Shown in pieces: positions 1-9,325 of a stretch of 33,086 nucleotides of DNA; the stretch's first letter is position 1, and every line of letters begins with the position of its first letter. This DNA is from CALCMJ01 sp964475415 (GTDB taxonomy: Bacteria; Bacteroidota; Bacteroidia; Chitinophagales; Saprospiraceae): NCBI GenBank assembly GCA_964475415.1, contig CAYYWZ010000049.1, forward strand, positions 1-33,086, given 5' to 3'. A program made the translations under genes and the position numbers. The notes beneath the pieces were generated by a model that saw only the letters and a list, made by a program, of their open reading frames with translations, was not told where the DNA came from and ran no database searches.

Positions 1-14
1 TGTAGTTCTGTGAA

Positions 15-239
15 ATGGCAGTACTGAGACCGATAAACATAAATAAACCGGTGAAGACTACCATTCTCAACAATGAAGAATTCTTAAATCTTCCAAGAAT
101 GGATTCTTTCATGAGATTGAGTTTTGGTTTAAAAATTAATAAAATAAAATATTCATTAGGACCATCCTCTTCAGGACAATACTATTCAATAAAGCTTAGT
201 GAACCATTAATGAGTTTATTAAAGGAGAGTGGGGCTTGA
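15..239 (+). CDS. doubtful short hypothetical ORF (74 aa)
   Basis: A 74-residue ORF begins at an ATG 12 bases after an in-frame TAG at positions 3-5, so it is not simply the open tail of a gene cut by the window edge in this frame. The product is basic, has no signal peptide or membrane segment, and I recognise no motif in it. It could be a small gene, the 3' remnant of a gene broken by a frameshift, or a chance ORF in AT-rich DNA. It is followed by about 270 bases without a gene. Confidence 0.2.
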   Translation: MAVLRPININKPVKTTILNNEEFLNLPRMDSFMRLSFGLKINKIKYSLGPSSSGQYYSIKLSEPLMSLLKESGA

Positions 240-506
240 CAAGTAAATTGTGATTTCGTCTTGAGTAAGGTTACTAAATCAAGCTAACGCCTTTAAATTT
301 TTTATAATACTGATTTCGCCTTCGATATTATAAATAAAACATAGATCGACCTATACGTTTACAGGTTGGTTCGACAATCGATCGTTTACAAAGATACATT
401 TCTGGGTATTTGATTTAATACCAACAAGTGGGTAATTTTTATATTAAGAAAAAACGTAATGTTTAAATCATGCATTGATATGCTTTTATAGATATTACTC
501 CCTTGT
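240..506. other. AT-rich intergenic region with small inverted repeats
   Basis: No convincing gene. It holds a perfect 9-bp inverted repeat (TTTATAATA at 301-309, TATTATAAA at 326-334, 16-nt loop) and a 6-bp one (GGTATT 405-410, AATACC 417-422). Either could be a weak 3' structure for the minus-strand gene ending at 507, but neither has a clear U-tract on that strand. Confidence 0.4.
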
Positions 507-1436
507 TTATTTTTCGTTTTCAGTAGAATTAAATGCAGCGATGTTAAAAGCTACGGTTAAATCATGAGAACCATTATTATATTGTTGGAAATCATGCCTA
601 GATACATTGTAACTATAAAAGAAGTTAAGCGAGTTAACCTTAGTTCCTATTAGGAATCCAAGCCTCTCTTCTGCTCCTATCGTATAACTTACTCCTCCTG
701 TTAGTCTCTCATCTAAGAATTTAAGCCTTAGATTTAAATCTACGTGTAATGGCACATTCATAAATTGTTTAATGAATATAGAAGGCTCCGCTACAATATC
801 ATTTTCTTTTGATTCGAATTTGTATCCCAGATTCAGTATAAACCCAAAATCACTATCACCTTCTGGTGCATCTTCATTGATACTAGAGCTTACTAGTGAT
901 GGCAAAGCTAATCCGTAGCTGATCTTGCCATCGTATAGCCCATATACACCGAAAGAGGCATCAAAGAATGAATTACCATCTAAACGTTGTAATAAAACAG
1001 GATCATCTATATTAATTAATGGGCTTGTTACTGCTGAACCCGAGAGGCTATGTCTAATATACTCTGTAGAAAGACCAAATCCTACTTTGTTTGTAGGCGA
1101 ATCTATTGTATAAGAAAAAGACAATTGTCCCTTAGTTGTTCCTAAGTCTCCGTAGCTATCACTGAACAGTAAAGCTCCAAAGCCAAGTCTATTCCCTACA
1201 TTACCATCATAACTAAATGTAAAAGTCTTAGGAGACTTCTCAAATCCTGCCCAAGTATTTCTATAGTTAAAGACCACCTGATGATTACCCGTAGAGCCCG
1301 TTGCTCCAGGATTAACCAATACAGGATACAGGTAATTATGAGTATAAGTGTATCGCTCATCAAAATATCTCGACTGTGCGTTAATACTCATTCCTATCAG
1401 TATAAAACTTAATGTTAAAAATATAATTTTTTTCAT
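507..1436 (-). CDS. PorP/SprF family type IX secretion system membrane protein
   Basis: The 309-residue product has a signal peptide ending near the Ala-Gln at residues 20-21. The N-terminal region then has the family pattern of Tyr-rich residues, 'LVNPGATG' and 'RNTWAGFEKSPKTFTFSYDG', followed by alternating beta-strand segments typical of an outer-membrane barrel. PorP/SprF proteins are T9SS outer-membrane components. SprF-like paralogues are each dedicated to one large cargo with a type B sorting domain and usually lie directly downstream of it. That is the case here: the gene starts 78 nt after the stop of the type B cargo at 1515-4595, same strand, no obvious terminator between. Cognate export of that neighbour is therefore the inferred role. 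The family call is secure; the one-to-one partnership is inference from context. Confidence 0.9.
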   Translation of the reverse strand: MKKIIFLTLSFILIGMSINAQSRYFDERYTYTHNYLYPVLVNPGATGSTGNHQVVFNYRNTWAGFEKSPKTFTFSYDGNVGNRLGFGALLFSDSYGDLGTTKGQLSFSYTIDSPTNKVGFGLSTEYIRHSLSGSAVTSPLINIDDPVLLQRLDGNSFFDASFGVYGLYDGKISYGLALPSLVSSSINEDAPEGDSDFGFILNLGYKFESKENDIVAEPSIFIKQFMNVPLHVDLNLRLKFLDERLTGGVSYTIGAEERLGFLIGTKVNSLNFFYSYNVSRHDFQQYNNGSHDLTVAFNIAAFNSTENEK

Positions 1437-1514
1437 CTGAGTTATATTTGAATTCTGATTCGCGTATTTTCTTTATATGCTTATCAGGATCTATTTTGTT
1501 TTTATAATTTCTTA

Positions 1515-4500
1515 CTAGTTTCTTAGTATCGTAACTGTTCCTTGGTAAATTCTTGTTTCTCCAGTAGGGAAATCTACTGATAATACCCACATATATGCTC
1601 CTTCTGGTAACTCTGTACCATTTGTGTGAATTCCTTCCCATCCGCCTACATAATTCGCAGCCTCATAGACTAGTCTCCCATATCTATCATACATACCTAA
1701 GGTATTAGGGTTTCTCTCAGAACAACAAATTGAGAATAGATCATTAGCCCCGTCTCTATTAGGTGTAATTATCGTTGTATAGTCTTCAAAACAAACTTCA
1801 CATCCTTCCGTCATAGTTGTATCACAACGCTCAATAATGATATCTGTGTTAATAGCTTGACAATCATTCTCATCTGTTACCACAACATTATAACTTCCTG
1901 GCGCTAAGAATGTAGGATCTTCTCCCATGCCATCTGGCGACCACTCAAAACTATACGCTCCAGTACCTCCCGATACATCTAGCATTATAGTGCCATCAAA
2001 TGATTCCGCGCAAAGAACTGTATCAACTACTATAGATATAGCATCAGGCTCTGTAATCGTAACTATTGACATATTAGATCCATTAGCATTAGATACAGCA
2101 ATCGTATAAACTCCTGCACATAGATCTGTTAGTTCTGTTTCTGTTGTTTCTATATCATTTACAGTCACTAAAAAAGGAATTCCTTCCGTATTCATTATTT
2201 CATAGGAAATCGAACCGTCACAATCCGTCCCTAACCCGAAACAAGATATATCAGAAGAATCCAGTATATTAATTGTAGGTGCGTCAGGATTGGTAGGGCT
2301 GTTTACTATGAAACAAGTAGCCTCTCCCATGCAGTTGTTACTATCTGAAATAACAACACAATACTCACCAGGAGCTAATCCTGAAATATTCTGCATAGCA
2401 CTGGTAAAGTTGTCTGGACCAGTCCAGGCATAGGTATAAGGTCCTGTTCCCTCAGAACCTGAAACATTGATAAATCCATCCATACCTGAAGATTCTCCTA
2501 TATTACCCACCAGTTCAACCATAGGCTGAGCAGGCGCTGAAATAGTAAAATCAGCTGTAGCCATATCGCCATTTCCATCCGTAATTGTAAGTGTATAATT
2601 TCCTGCTCCTAGCATAGCATCTTCACAAGCAACGCCATTGACCTCACATGAATAGGGAGGACATCCTCCTGAAGGGGAGACTAATATTGTACCATCTTCC
2701 GAGTCAAAACATGAAGCATCCGTTACTTCTATATCCTCTGTTTCTATAGTTAGAGGATCTAGTATTGCTGTTATAGAAAATGAAGCTGTAGCAGGACAAT
2801 CATTAACATCCATTACAGATACTGTGTAATCCCCTACTGGAACATCATTGACATCTGCAATGGCTGGCGTAAATACAGGCATATCATAAGGTGTTGTTCC
2901 GCCAGATATGTTGACAACAACACTTCCATTCATTCCACATGCAGCATTAGTAGTCGATGTAGACACAACAAGTAATGGAGGATCTACTAAGGTATAATCT
3001 TCTGTAAATACTACCATTCCGTTTTGTGACACTGTCAATGTATAGATTCCTGCAGCTTTACTGAATAAGTTACAATCAGTACCTACAATTCCACCATTTA
3101 AAGTCCATTCACAATCGCAACCATCAGCACCTGAGGTAGTTATATCACCATCTCCTCCGAAACAATCGATAGGATTGATTACAGCGTTTATATCTTTAGC
3201 ACAAACTATACTAACTTCTCCATTATTCAATTCGTATTCTGTAGCAGGGATCTCATTTGCATTACCATCTGCTATTTCTATCGCTATAGGAGATCCAGAA
3301 AAGCTTACATCACCTGAATCATCACAGTCTCCTACTAAATCGAAGCAAAGCTCGAAAATGACACTACCATCTGGTAAGGTTGCTCCTCCCCCATTAGGTT
3401 CATTCCATGTAAATACTAGACTATTATCTCCTTGCGGATTGAAACTAAAGTTGGTGATACCTATCGATCCGTTAGTATTAGCTGGTGCAGTATACTCACA
3501 TACTGAGTTGTCGTATACTATCGTAAACTGCATACTTCCTATAAATTCAAATTCTTCGACTGTATAGACTACACAAACATTTTCTCCCGGTGCTCCAGAG
3601 ACACTAGATGCATTTATAACTAATGGAACTATCGGACCATCGGTTATATTTACTTGACCATCATCTGTCTCAAAATCAAGTGTTTGCCCCATAGAATTAG
3701 AGAATTCTATATTTCCGTTTATATTAGCAAAATCGACTGGTGACGAATCACCTAAATTTCCAATGGCATCAAAACAGATTTCGAAAATTGTCGAACCGTC
3801 AGGAAGCGTAACTGGATTAGATCCAGAATTATCAAACCAAAGGAAGTTAATCTCTCCCCCCGTTACATTATTCGTATTAAATAGATTTTCTATACCAGGT
3901 AGTCCGAAATTCTGCACTCCTGTATAGCTGATTATAGAAGGATCCCATGTCAATCCTGCCTGTGCAGATTGTACATCTGTAAAGTTCTCTACAGATACAG
4001 TAACACATATATTTTCGGATGGCTGTGTATTTTCTACAGAAGCAATAATCGTGAGATCATCACCACCACCTGTTCCATTACAGTCTATATTAACTTCTCC
4101 GTTATTAGAAGTTACACCTAGATTAGTAGATAATGAAGAATCAAAAACTTCTATCAATCTATCTGGAGGAAATTCTCCTACAGTAAAGGTAGTTTCACCA
4201 CAAGGATCTCCTACTACGTCTAGGACTATGGTAAAAAGCACTGTTCCATCAGGTACAGTTTCTCCATTAGCACCTGGAGCATTCCAGGTAAGCCATATTT
4301 CTCCATCATCAAACTGAGATGGTGCATTATCAGAAGTTCCAATATTAGCCGCTTCTGAAAAGGAGCTAAGCTGCGTGGTCACATTCGTTATAGAATTAAA
4401 GGAAACTACTGATGCATCCCATAATATACCAAATTGGAATAGGAATATATCGTCGAAGTCATCTACGGAGACATCTACTGAGATCTGATCTCCTGGATTG

Positions 4501-4595
4501 ACGTCGGCACTACCAGTGAAATTAACAACAAGCTGAGCTGTTGACATCAAATATGATGTAAATATCAATAATACCGAAATATAAATTTTGTTCAT
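1515..4595 (-). CDS. large secreted adhesin: three cohesin-like domains, SprB-like repeats, T9SS type B sorting domain
   Basis: 1026 residues with a signal peptide (cleavage near residue 20). Three related beta-sandwich modules occupy about 22-171, 181-317 and 325-464. Each begins with a 'PG/PSE..' turn, contains a 'WD' or 'YD' strand, and ends with 'LPDG..(I/L)F.I.(F/L)D..G', which is the pattern of cohesin domains. About six short SprB-like repeats follow (about 470-925), with recurring 'C.G.DG.I....GG...Y', 'W' and 'G.Y...V.D.N.C' motifs. The last ~85 residues are a type B (gliding-motility-associated) C-terminal domain with 'ITPNRDGANDLF', 'YDRYGRLVYE' and 'GWEG'. Export by T9SS to the cell surface is expected, helped by the PorP/SprF gene directly downstream. 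Function is probably adhesion or matrix scaffolding. Cohesin homology is judged by pattern only and could be a generic cohesin/Ig-like fold. Confidence 0.85.
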   Translation of the reverse strand: MNKIYISVLLIFTSYLMSTAQLVVNFTGSADVNPGDQISVDVSVDDFDDIFLFQFGILWDASVVSFNSITNVTTQLSSFSEAANIGTSDNAPSQFDDGEIWLTWNAPGANGETVPDGTVLFTIVLDVVGDPCGETTFTVGEFPPDRLIEVFDSSLSTNLGVTSNNGEVNIDCNGTGGGDDLTIIASVENTQPSENICVTVSVENFTDVQSAQAGLTWDPSIISYTGVQNFGLPGIENLFNTNNVTGGEINFLWFDNSGSNPVTLPDGSTIFEICFDAIGNLGDSSPVDFANINGNIEFSNSMGQTLDFETDDGQVNITDGPIVPLVINASSVSGAPGENVCVVYTVEEFEFIGSMQFTIVYDNSVCEYTAPANTNGSIGITNFSFNPQGDNSLVFTWNEPNGGGATLPDGSVIFELCFDLVGDCDDSGDVSFSGSPIAIEIADGNANEIPATEYELNNGEVSIVCAKDINAVINPIDCFGGDGDITTSGADGCDCEWTLNGGIVGTDCNLFSKAAGIYTLTVSQNGMVVFTEDYTLVDPPLLVVSTSTTNAACGMNGSVVVNISGGTTPYDMPVFTPAIADVNDVPVGDYTVSVMDVNDCPATASFSITAILDPLTIETEDIEVTDASCFDSEDGTILVSPSGGCPPYSCEVNGVACEDAMLGAGNYTLTITDGNGDMATADFTISAPAQPMVELVGNIGESSGMDGFINVSGSEGTGPYTYAWTGPDNFTSAMQNISGLAPGEYCVVISDSNNCMGEATCFIVNSPTNPDAPTINILDSSDISCFGLGTDCDGSISYEIMNTEGIPFLVTVNDIETTETELTDLCAGVYTIAVSNANGSNMSIVTITEPDAISIVVDTVLCAESFDGTIMLDVSGGTGAYSFEWSPDGMGEDPTFLAPGSYNVVVTDENDCQAINTDIIIERCDTTMTEGCEVCFEDYTTIITPNRDGANDLFSICCSERNPNTLGMYDRYGRLVYEAANYVGGWEGIHTNGTELPEGAYMWVLSVDFPTGETRIYQGTVTILRN

Positions 4596-4633
4596 ATTAT
4601 AGGATTTGAAGACAATGAATCTTTTATGAATTA

Positions 4634-4641
4634 CAAAAATA
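4634..4641 (-). promoter_or_regulatory. candidate -7 element for the type B adhesin operon (proximal)
   Basis: On the minus strand this reads TATTTTTG, an exact match to the Bacteroidota TAnnTTTG -7 element, about 38 nt upstream of the start codon at 4595. No good TTTG -33 element lies at 19-21 nt. In AT-rich DNA such matches arise by chance, so this is tentative. Confidence 0.3.
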
Positions 4642-4736
4642 TATAATAAGTTAGTGAATCTCGTTTATAATAAGATTTAATTATCAGAGGAATCGCTGCA
4701 AATAGTGAGCCATTGTTGGATAGACTATATAACGAA

Positions 4737-4744
4737 CAAATATA
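4737..4744 (-). promoter_or_regulatory. candidate -7 element for the type B adhesin operon (distal)
   Basis: On the minus strand this reads TATATTTG, an exact TAnnTTTG match, placed just after the upstream gene's terminator (4763-4800) and about 140 nt before the start at 4595. The -33 position is T-rich but not TTTG. It is an alternative or additional promoter to the proximal candidate at 4634-4641. Confidence 0.3.
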
Positions 4745-4762
4745 CAAAAACGTTTACTCAAT

Positions 4763-4800
4763 AAAAAAAGGCCTCTATATCAGTGATACAGAGACCTTTA
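4763..4800 (-). terminator. rho-independent terminator of the 1456-aa secreted protein gene
   Basis: On the minus strand a stem AAAGGTCTCTGTA / TATAGAGGCCTTT (13 bp, two G-U wobbles, with further pairing inside) is followed by a run of T. It lies about 27 nt after the stop codon at 4827 and separates that gene from the adhesin operon. Confidence 0.85.
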
Positions 4801-4826
4801 AATTCAATTTTAACGATTAAACTTTT

Positions 4827-7800
4827 TTAATCAATGATCAACATTTTTTTGCTTACAGCGTATCCATCTGCTTCTATAGTATAATAAATCATACCTCTTA
4901 CACCGATTTCTTCTGCATTCAGTAACATATTATGTGATCCTGATGTATAGAAAGCAGTTCTCTCGTATACCTTTTTCCCAGTGATGTCCATAAGTGTAAT
5001 GGTAACATTAGCATCTTTCCCTAGATCAAAACCAATGTTGGTCTTGTTGTTGAATGGGTTAGGCACATTCTGGTAGACACTGAGGTAATCCTCCGATGTC
5101 GTCGATCTACTGAAGGTTAATACAACATTCTCAGCATTGAGCTGACTGTTATATATTTCTGCTTTCGTGATCATAGAGTTAATTTCTACTGAGTTAGAGA
5201 GTGTATTATTCGTTTTTGCTCTAAAGGTAAGTGTGTATAGCTTATCTTCTTTTGTTATGTGTGTAACATTAGCATTACTCCAACTTGTAGTTATATATCC
5301 ATTTTCTATATTATTCGTCGCGATATTAGCATCATCAAGAGCTATGGTTCCTGGCTCATAAGATACATATTCTAGATCATTGCTTTCGAAATCTATTGTA
5401 TACTGGTACCCTAAGATGTCAGCATCTGCTCCAGCTGTTATATCCATTTTTACAATATCACCTGTCTTGTAAGACACATCTGATGATAGGAATGTAAATG
5501 GTAAACCTCTGTTTTCTGTCTGAATCTCATGCTGAGCATTAAACTCTGCACTTCCATTAACATCTCCTATTTTCACTGCAACAAAGTCATTATTTGACAT
5601 ACTAGTCGAAATATTATTTATTGCTATCAGCTCATCTATAGGCCATGGGTTTCCTGAAGAAACAAACTGTTGCTCTCCATCTATAAATCTCCATGAGTCA
5701 TTAGAAGGTAGTTCGTCATAGATACCTAGAATTAATTTTCTAAGTTCTACAAGATCTATAGCCGTTACCGACTCACTATTATTTACATCTGATGCAACTA
5801 TCTTGTACGGACTATCAAAAGTCTGTATTCCTAAGATATGCTTCTGGATAAGTACCAGGTCAAGTGTAGATACACCGTTCAAGTAATTATCACTTCTCGT
5901 TGCTGAGATCTCATAATTGTTATTCATCGGAATTTCATTAAAAGCATATGCCCCATTTTCTTCCGTCAAGTACTGATCTTCTTGTAGGTTAGCAGTGTTA
6001 ATCAACTCAACATTTACATTGTCTACAAAATCATTACCCTCTGAAGCAACTCTTCCCGAGATTAGTGCCATATTACCAGTACCTTCTCCACATACTCCAC
6101 TATTATCTTGTATCTCTATCATAGTAGAACAGAAGTCTTGGTTTCCTGAATCATCAGTTATCCATATTTCTACCATTCTAGTACCTAAGGAGTCACAAGT
6201 ATACGTTCTGTTCGTTTCTGTCTCATCTGGAGAGAAAGAAATACTTCTAACTCCACAGTTATCAAAACTTCCTAGGTCAAAATCTGAAGCCCATATTGTC
6301 ACTTCGGCTATTGCTGGATCGTTCATCACAACTGTAGTGATTCCTCCTAGGCAATAAGGTGTTGGATTTTTACAATCTTGCACTTCGAATTCTTGCTCAC
6401 ATGTAGCTTTATTTCCACACATATCTTCTACTGTCCAGTAAATAATATGTTCCCCTACATCGAACCTTCCAGTAACAGACGATGCTGTGACTGTAGGACC
6501 ATTATCTACTCTATATTTGTATACTAGTTCGTTCTCATTTGTGCAGTCATCTACTTCTATAGATATATCTACTGCTCCTTTACAATCTGCATCAAAAGTA
6601 CATACTTCTACTCTTTCGCAGGTAAGTATAGGATCATCGAAATCATTAGCTTTTATAATCTGAGTGAATTTCCATATTCCATTTTCTCCATCAGTCTGAT
6701 CATACCAACACCAATCAATTACTGTCCATGATCTGATAACTTTAAAACATGCATCTTCTGCAAAGAAGAATATCTGATCTTCGTAAGTAGACGCCATCAA
6801 TGAACAGTCGTCTCCAAATATTTCTGGGAACCCTGTCTCATCAGGATGCGGAGCTGAGCTCATACAACCTAATATATCTTCGTCGTCTGGACCTATAGCA
6901 TCAGATTCTGGAGTAAGATTTCTTACAAATATTCTCTGCTGACAAGATCTAGTTTCTCCTCCTATCGTTACTGTCCAAGTTCTAGTAATATCACCTGTTC
7001 TACAGTTGTCTAATGCTCCTGCATCAGAGTAAGTAGGTGTTCCAGAACCACAATTATCATTTATCTCATCTACTGTTCCGGTTATAGATAAGTCATCTAT
7101 ATCATCGTTACAATCTATTGTTATATCAGGAGGACATGTCAATACAAATGGTAATTTATCTTGAACATTTACATTTACCATACATGTATTATGATTTCCT
7201 GCCTCATCGATTACGAGTAACTCTACCATGATGTCCGGATCACCCGCATCAGCACAACAGAATTGCTCGTATTCATAATAATTTATACCATTAATTGTGA
7301 TGTATACATCTGGTCTTGGAATACCAGATCCTTGACAATTAGCAAAACTCATTCTTCTTACAGCGAATCTTACATCAGAACAATTATCATGAGATCCATC
7401 ATCAAATGAATCAGCATAGATATGTGCCCATCCTGAAGATGTCAATGTAACTACTGTAAACTGATCGCATACTGGGAATGGTGGTGTATCATCTACTACA
7501 TCTACTTCTGTAAAACATTCTCCTAAGTGACCGCACTCATCGAATACCGTATACTTAACCCAAGATCTACCTAGTGGAAGACCTTCTATAATAGCACTCT
7601 CGTTACCATCAAATATATCTCCTGTAGGCGTAAATATTTCTGACTCTGGATTTCCAAATTCATCCGCTAAGATAAATCCTACTTGGTATCTTACAGTACT
7701 ACAAGTCTGACCTACGGTAGGTGGAGGTATAACAGCTGTACCTAGACATGAGTAAGGATCAGCACTAAACTCCATTCCATCTTGTGGACAGATTACAAAA

Positions 7801-9197
7801 AGCTCAGTTTCTGTAGGTCCTATTTTTATTATCTGATATTCTGTTCTTATATCTGTTGTACACCAGTCTAGAGCTACCCACTTTCTGAGTACCTTATATT
7901 CTCCTGGACATACTTCTACAACGTGATCTTCAAATGTTACATTGATCTCACAGAATCCATCGTTAGGGAAAATAGGATTTCCGTCTATCGTAGGAACACC
8001 TGCTTCGTCGATACTTGCATCTGGGTAATCGTTTTGATTTATATCCCAAGGTGCATATGGATCACTATTATAACCGTTACAAACTAAAGTTGTATCTATA
8101 GGAAATACAATATCATTCGTATCTCTTCTTTCGTAGGTGATTGTAAATGTGCATGGATCTGACATGTTTCCTGATGAGTCTGTACCCTTATAAGAAATTG
8201 TTCTTATAGCACTGAACTCTTCATTACAATCTAAATCATCTACATCATCTGTCAATAAGGTATAGTCTATAAGATCTGCACAATTCTCATTATGTCCAAA
8301 AGAACTTAATTCTAATCCTCTAGAAACTATTGTAAATTCTACATTAGTTAAAAATTGTGGATTAGCCTCATTACCCATACTGTAAATAGCAAAATCCCAA
8401 GTTCCATTTAGAAAAGCATCGGTTGTCTGTAAACCTACAGCCGCTGGAATTTCTATAGAAAAATTACCACTACCTAAGTCTGTCACCTGCCAAGCATCAA
8501 TGGAGCCATCTGGTGAAACCAAAGTAATATCAAATGCTTCTTCAACTATAATTCCTGAAACAGAAAAATTAAGCGTCAAAGACTCTATATACTCAAACTG
8601 AGTAGCCTCATTATCGACATCTATAGGCACAAATAAATCAGCTAAACTACTTGTTGATATAGGTATCGGAAAATCAGTAAAAGATAATCCGTTAAGTGTT
8701 GTAGCTGGATTTTCTTCGCTTATTTCCGGCTCGTACGTAGCATTCGTAGCCGCAAGGAAATTAACTCCTAGTGGCTCTTCATTACAACTTACAGTTATAT
8801 CCTCAAAGCAGTTAAGAATAGGTCTTAGTTTATCCTCAATATGAATATAACCCCAACAAGAATTATTTTCAGAGTTAAGGACTCTTACTTTCAAGGTTTG
8901 TCCGATGAAACTTCCCGTCACCACTGGTGAGGTAGGTATCATCACATCATTGAGAGTCAACACCTCTACAGTATAACAATCTGGGTCCAGCAAATCAGGA
9001 TCCTCCAATACCATATCAAAAGTAATTTCAGCTTCACAATTACCATCCAGAGAAACCTGGACATCATTGTTACAAGCTAAGACACATTGTCCATAGGATA
9101 CATTGGAAAGAATCATCGCCAACACCCACACTAAGCTCAAGCGCATCAACGATCTAGCTTGGTTAGTAATCTTCTGTGTAGAATTCTCCATTTTCAT
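4827..9197 (-). CDS. giant secreted HYR protein with P-domain, dockerin, cohesin-like and T9SS type A sorting domains
   Basis: 1456 residues. An N-terminal signal sequence (about 1-36) is followed by: a proprotein-convertase P-domain-like beta sandwich (about 165-293); several Cys-rich HYR/Ig-like modules with recurring 'D..GN...C' and 'V.D...P.......C' patterns (about 300-1010); a carboxypeptidase-regulatory-like beta sandwich beginning 'ISGRVASEGNDF'; a type I dockerin-like pair of helices at about 1105-1165 (the two half-repeats 'STLDLVLIQKHILG' and 'TAIDLVELRKLILG', each with Asn/Asp-rich turns); a cohesin-like domain (about 1232-1372); and a type A sorting domain (last ~84 residues, with 'YQNVPNPFN' and 'ITGKKVYE'). 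It should be exported by T9SS and anchored at or released from the surface. Met3 is a possible alternative start. Probable role: adhesion or surface scaffold. The domain calls are from sequence pattern, the role is inference. Confidence 0.88.
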   Translation of the reverse strand: MKMENSTQKITNQARSLMRLSLVWVLAMILSNVSYGQCVLACNNDVQVSLDGNCEAEITFDMVLEDPDLLDPDCYTVEVLTLNDVMIPTSPVVTGSFIGQTLKVRVLNSENNSCWGYIHIEDKLRPILNCFEDITVSCNEEPLGVNFLAATNATYEPEISEENPATTLNGLSFTDFPIPISTSSLADLFVPIDVDNEATQFEYIESLTLNFSVSGIIVEEAFDITLVSPDGSIDAWQVTDLGSGNFSIEIPAAVGLQTTDAFLNGTWDFAIYSMGNEANPQFLTNVEFTIVSRGLELSSFGHNENCADLIDYTLLTDDVDDLDCNEEFSAIRTISYKGTDSSGNMSDPCTFTITYERRDTNDIVFPIDTTLVCNGYNSDPYAPWDINQNDYPDASIDEAGVPTIDGNPIFPNDGFCEINVTFEDHVVEVCPGEYKVLRKWVALDWCTTDIRTEYQIIKIGPTETELFVICPQDGMEFSADPYSCLGTAVIPPPTVGQTCSTVRYQVGFILADEFGNPESEIFTPTGDIFDGNESAIIEGLPLGRSWVKYTVFDECGHLGECFTEVDVVDDTPPFPVCDQFTVVTLTSSGWAHIYADSFDDGSHDNCSDVRFAVRRMSFANCQGSGIPRPDVYITINGINYYEYEQFCCADAGDPDIMVELLVIDEAGNHNTCMVNVNVQDKLPFVLTCPPDITIDCNDDIDDLSITGTVDEINDNCGSGTPTYSDAGALDNCRTGDITRTWTVTIGGETRSCQQRIFVRNLTPESDAIGPDDEDILGCMSSAPHPDETGFPEIFGDDCSLMASTYEDQIFFFAEDACFKVIRSWTVIDWCWYDQTDGENGIWKFTQIIKANDFDDPILTCERVEVCTFDADCKGAVDISIEVDDCTNENELVYKYRVDNGPTVTASSVTGRFDVGEHIIYWTVEDMCGNKATCEQEFEVQDCKNPTPYCLGGITTVVMNDPAIAEVTIWASDFDLGSFDNCGVRSISFSPDETETNRTYTCDSLGTRMVEIWITDDSGNQDFCSTMIEIQDNSGVCGEGTGNMALISGRVASEGNDFVDNVNVELINTANLQEDQYLTEENGAYAFNEIPMNNNYEISATRSDNYLNGVSTLDLVLIQKHILGIQTFDSPYKIVASDVNNSESVTAIDLVELRKLILGIYDELPSNDSWRFIDGEQQFVSSGNPWPIDELIAINNISTSMSNNDFVAVKIGDVNGSAEFNAQHEIQTENRGLPFTFLSSDVSYKTGDIVKMDITAGADADILGYQYTIDFESNDLEYVSYEPGTIALDDANIATNNIENGYITTSWSNANVTHITKEDKLYTLTFRAKTNNTLSNSVEINSMITKAEIYNSQLNAENVVLTFSRSTTSEDYLSVYQNVPNPFNNKTNIGFDLGKDANVTITLMDITGKKVYERTAFYTSGSHNMLLNAEEIGVRGMIYYTIEADGYAVSKKMLIID

Positions 9198-9325
9198 TTT
9201 TTTAAAATCGGTTTTGTTAAAATCAAATTTCTACGTCAGATTCTTATAGAAGGAGTAACCAATAGGAATATCTTGGTTAATCAAATACACTCACAAAGGG
9301 GGGTAGGAGTGGTTTTTAGCCTTAT

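Noticed and set aside
364..376. GGTTCGAC as a tRNA T-loop
   Set aside because: No matching acceptor, D or anticodon stems could be folded around it.
1381..1641. An 86-residue minus-strand ORF across the junction of the PorP/SprF and adhesin genes
   Set aside because: Out of frame with two well-supported genes that cover most of it, with no motif or signal.
3175..3567. A 130-residue plus-strand ORF opposite the type B adhesin gene
   Set aside because: Antisense shadow of a low-complexity beta-repeat region. The minus-strand gene has a signal peptide, domains and a sorting domain throughout.
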